Origin: an uncultured Bacteroidia bacterium
Lineage (GTDB): Bacteria > Bacteroidota > Bacteroidia > Bacteroidales > Prolixibacteraceae
Length of the DNA stretch: 56,530 nucleotides
Direction of reading: 5' to 3'
Assembly (NCBI GenBank): GCA_903918045.1
Contig: CAIXCY010000233.1
Location: 1-56,530, forward strand
The position numbers and the translations under genes are program-made. The notes under the pieces were generated by a model. That model ran no database searches. It saw only the letters and a program-made list of their open reading frames with translations, and had not been told where the DNA came from. This document shows, piece by piece, positions 54,730-56,530 of the stretch. Numbering within the stretch: position 1 is the first letter of the stretch; every line of letters begins with the position of its first letter.

Positions 54730-56052
54730 ATGGAAAGATACCTTTTTTCACAATTAATAGCCTGGGTAGAAATGAAACGACGCAAACCATTATTATTGCG
54801 TGGTGCAAGGCAGGTTGGTAAAACATGGCTGATAGAAAGACTTGGAAGGGAACAATTTGAATTTTATTTAAAGGTTGATTTTGAAGAGAATTCGGAAATG
54901 GTTTCATTATTTAGTGGTGATTTAAATCCTCAAAAAATATGTTCTGAACTGGAACTAAGAACGGGGATTGATATTATACCCGGAAAAACACTCCTCTTTT
55001 TTGATGAAATCCAGATTTGTCCGAGAGCCATTATTTCTCTTCGTTATTTTTATGAGAAAATACCTGATTTACATGTCATTGCTGCTGGTTCACTTTTGGA
55101 ATTTGCTTTTAGTGAAATCTCATTTCCCGTTGGACGAATTCAATCGATGGAAGTTCATCCCATGAATTTCTCAGAATTCTTATTGGCATTAAATTATGGA
55201 AAAGCAGCAGAAATTTGTAATAATATGATCTCTGAAGTGTCGCAAACCACCCATGAATTTCTTTTGGAACAGCTTCGGATTTACTGGTTGGTTGGCGGAA
55301 TGCCTGAATGCATTAAAGAGTACGTAAGCACGAAATCACTAAAAAGAGCTTCAGAAGTTCAGGCTGAGATTTGTGAAACCTACCGGCTGGACTTCAATAA
55401 ATACAAACCTAAAACAGATATAAACTGCCTAAAAGCTGTTTTTTCAACCATTGCAGCCAATGTTGGTCAACAAATAAAATATACAGGTTTGGCTATTGAC
55501 TTCACTATCCCAACGATAAAAAAAGCTTATGAGAGTTTATTATTGGCCCGTTTAGCTAAAAAAGTAAAATCCGTTAGCAACATCGGAATACCGCTTAACA
55601 TATATGCCTCAGACAAGAAATTTAAAAACATTTTTCTTGATATTGGTTTGATGAACAGGGTTATGGGAATTGACTATAATAAAGCCTTATCCCATCAAAA
55701 TTTACTGGCAATCTACCGGGGACAACTTGCCGAACAATTTGTTGGTCAAGAGTTTGCAACAGCAACCAACAACCAACTTTATTACTGGTCGAGAGATGCC
55801 AAAAACAGCAATGCAGAAATTGATTATTTAATGTTTTATGAAGGATTGATTTATCCGGTAGAAGTTAAGGACGGACCATCCGGAAAACTTCGAAGTTTGC
55901 ATCTATATTGTGATGCCTACCACCCTTCCTGGTCTGTTGTCTTTCATGCCGGTCAGACGGGAGTCCTGGAGAATAAAAAAATAATATTCCTGCCGTTATA
56001 TTTTGCAGGCGCTTTTGCAAAATTCGGAATTAATTTACCTAAATCAATCTGA
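54730..56052 (+). CDS. AAA_14/DUF4143 family ATPase
   Basis: A 440-residue cytoplasmic protein. The Walker A is GARQVGKT (25-32), the Walker B is LLFFDEIQ (Asp92, Glu93), and the sensor segment VIAAGSLLEFA with the substrate-side VGRIQSMEVHPMNFSEFL follows. The C-terminal DUF4143 domain (about 205-390) contains a PD-(D/E)XK-like arrangement: EQFVGQEF, YYWSRDAKNSNAEIDYL and IYPVEVKDG. These genes are common, multi-copy and laterally mobile in Bacteroidota and archaea; their function is not established. It is flanked by two copies of a ~73-bp repeat and interrupts an otherwise minus-strand region, which suggests insertion or local duplication. Confidence 0.93.
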   Translation: MERYLFSQLIAWVEMKRRKPLLLRGARQVGKTWLIERLGREQFEFYLKVDFEENSEMVSLFSGDLNPQKICSELELRTGIDIIPGKTLLFFDEIQICPRAIISLRYFYEKIPDLHVIAAGSLLEFAFSEISFPVGRIQSMEVHPMNFSEFLLALNYGKAAEICNNMISEVSQTTHEFLLEQLRIYWLVGGMPECIKEYVSTKSLKRASEVQAEICETYRLDFNKYKPKTDINCLKAVFSTIAANVGQQIKYTGLAIDFTIPTIKKAYESLLLARLAKKVKSVSNIGIPLNIYASDKKFKNIFLDIGLMNRVMGIDYNKALSHQNLLAIYRGQLAEQFVGQEFATATNNQLYYWSRDAKNSNAEIDYLMFYEGLIYPVEVKDGPSGKLRSLHLYCDAYHPSWSVVFHAGQTGVLENKKIIFLPLYFAGAFAKFGINLPKSI

Positions 56053-56200
56053 AATTCTTGTTAAAAAAACTTACTATTTCCGGTATAAACGAATATTTTA
56101 CTGAAATTATAACGATATTCTTTTATAGACGAATATTTCTATATTTAATATGGATTTAGTATAAAAAAATTGACCATTGCAGGAAAAAGTGGCATGAATT

Positions 56201-56273
56201 GATTCAATAAAGCTATTTAGTTAATAGTGATTGCTAAAATACATAAAAGAATTTGGAATTGGGAGTATCTGGC
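56201..56273. repeat. Diverged direct repeat, copy 2 (downstream of the AAA ATPase)
   Basis: Partner of 54430-54502; the perfect 20-bp core is at 56229-56248. It sits between the ATPase stop (56052) and the end of the fucose-permease-like gene (56347). Nothing else is recognisable in 56053-56346 beyond AT-rich sequence. Confidence 0.75.
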
Positions 56274-56346
56274 AGCACGTATTAGGTTGATATCGAAATC
56301 TTGACTGAAATTATCAGGATAAGCAGAGAAGGCCAGTGCAACCATT

Positions 56347-56530
56347 TCAGGCCTTTACATGATGGCCCTTTAATGCGTAATAGAATATAAACACAAACAG
56401 CGGAATGGGGGCATAAAAGCCGACAGACATCGTATATTGATCAGATATCCAACCCATTATTGGCGGGAATATGGCTCCACCTACGACTGCCATTACGATA
56501 AGGGAGGCAGCCTTTTTGGTTTTCGGTCCC
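56347..56530 (-). CDS. FucP-like MFS sugar permease, C-terminal end (gene runs off the window)
   Basis: Only the last 60 codons are inside the window; the gene continues past the right edge. The minus strand reads KTKKAASLIVMAVVGGAIFP, then PIMGWISDQYTM and a final hydrophobic helix before HHVKA and TGA (56347-56349). The VMAxVGGAIFPPxMGxxxD pattern is characteristic of the L-fucose:proton symporter FucP and related glucose/galactose permeases. An L-fucose importer beside three GH29 and one GH95-like fucosidase genes fits well, but FucP and other sugar permeases of this family cannot be separated from the tail alone. Confidence 0.82.
   Translation of the reverse strand, partial: GPKTKKAASLIVMAVVGGAIFPPIMGWISDQYTMSVGFYAPIPLFVFIFYYALKGHHVKA

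Noticed and set aside
12489-56530. SusC/SusD-type outer-membrane importer expected in such a cluster
   Set aside because: No TonB plug, barrel-type C-terminus or SusD-like lipoprotein was found in any frame; the only transporters are two MFS proteins.

Overview
The window is a stretch of a Bacteroidota chromosome, most likely from the Bacteroidales/Marinilabiliales side of the phylum. The signs are: secreted glycosidases of families GH29, GH38, GH92 and GH95-like packed together; start codons without Shine-Dalgarno sequences; a clean -33 TTTG / -7 TAnnTTTG promoter at 41738-41770; and the accessory genes typical of the phylum (ORF6N, BRO/Fic, Abi_2, DUF433/DUF5615, an AAA/DUF4143 ATPase). Family and organism calls are by eye from the translated sequence; no database search was run.

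From 65 to 48524 almost everything is on the minus strand and tightly spaced (gaps of 3-130 bp, two 4-base ATGA overlaps). It is a very large glycan-degradation cluster. Reading with transcription (right to left), its exported enzymes are a GH78-like rhamnosidase, a three-domain SGNH esterase, a GH59 galactocerebrosidase-like enzyme, two GH38 and one GH92 mannosidase, a GH95-like enzyme, a GH29 fucosidase, a third GH38, a GH36-like galactosidase, a second GH29, a six-hairpin glycosidase, a GH29 fused to a second catalytic-type domain, and a fourth GH38 with FN3 and discoidin modules. Intracellular functions sit among them: a mannose cassette (lyxose/mannose isomerase, PfkB kinase, mannitol-1-phosphate dehydrogenase), a DUF4432 epimerase-like protein, an MFS sugar porter, a signal peptidase II, and three divergent uroporphyrinogen-decarboxylase (URO-D) superfamily proteins. 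A fucose-permease-like gene enters at the right edge. No SusC/SusD pair and no obvious regulator (HTCS, AraC, ECF sigma/anti-sigma) lies in the window. The inferred substrate is a heteroglycan rich in alpha-mannose and fucose, with galactose and perhaps rhamnose, possibly glycoprotein-like and perhaps O-acylated or O-methylated.

From about 48.5 to 56.3 kb the DNA looks decayed and mobile. It holds a truncated GH92 joined to an Abi_2 (HEPN) fragment, a HigA antitoxin fragment, an IS200-like/RAYT transposase bracketed by paired hairpins and a perfect 109-bp duplication, a second GH92 (with CARDB-like and LamG modules) stopped by one in-frame TAA, and an AAA/DUF4143 ATPase on the plus strand between two diverged copies of a ~73-bp repeat. 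Smaller scars lie inside the main cluster: a BRO-N/Fic remnant fused in frame to the GH95-like gene, an ORF6N gene, and a DUF433/DUF5615 pair whose DUF5615 partner carries a nonsense codon.

The most unusual points are the BRO-N/Fic::glycosidase chimera, the three-copy hairpin-pair system around the transposase, heptanucleotide tandem repeats in the leaders of the MFS porter and a URO-D gene, and the three URO-D proteins with different metal-site motifs embedded in a sugar-degradation cluster.
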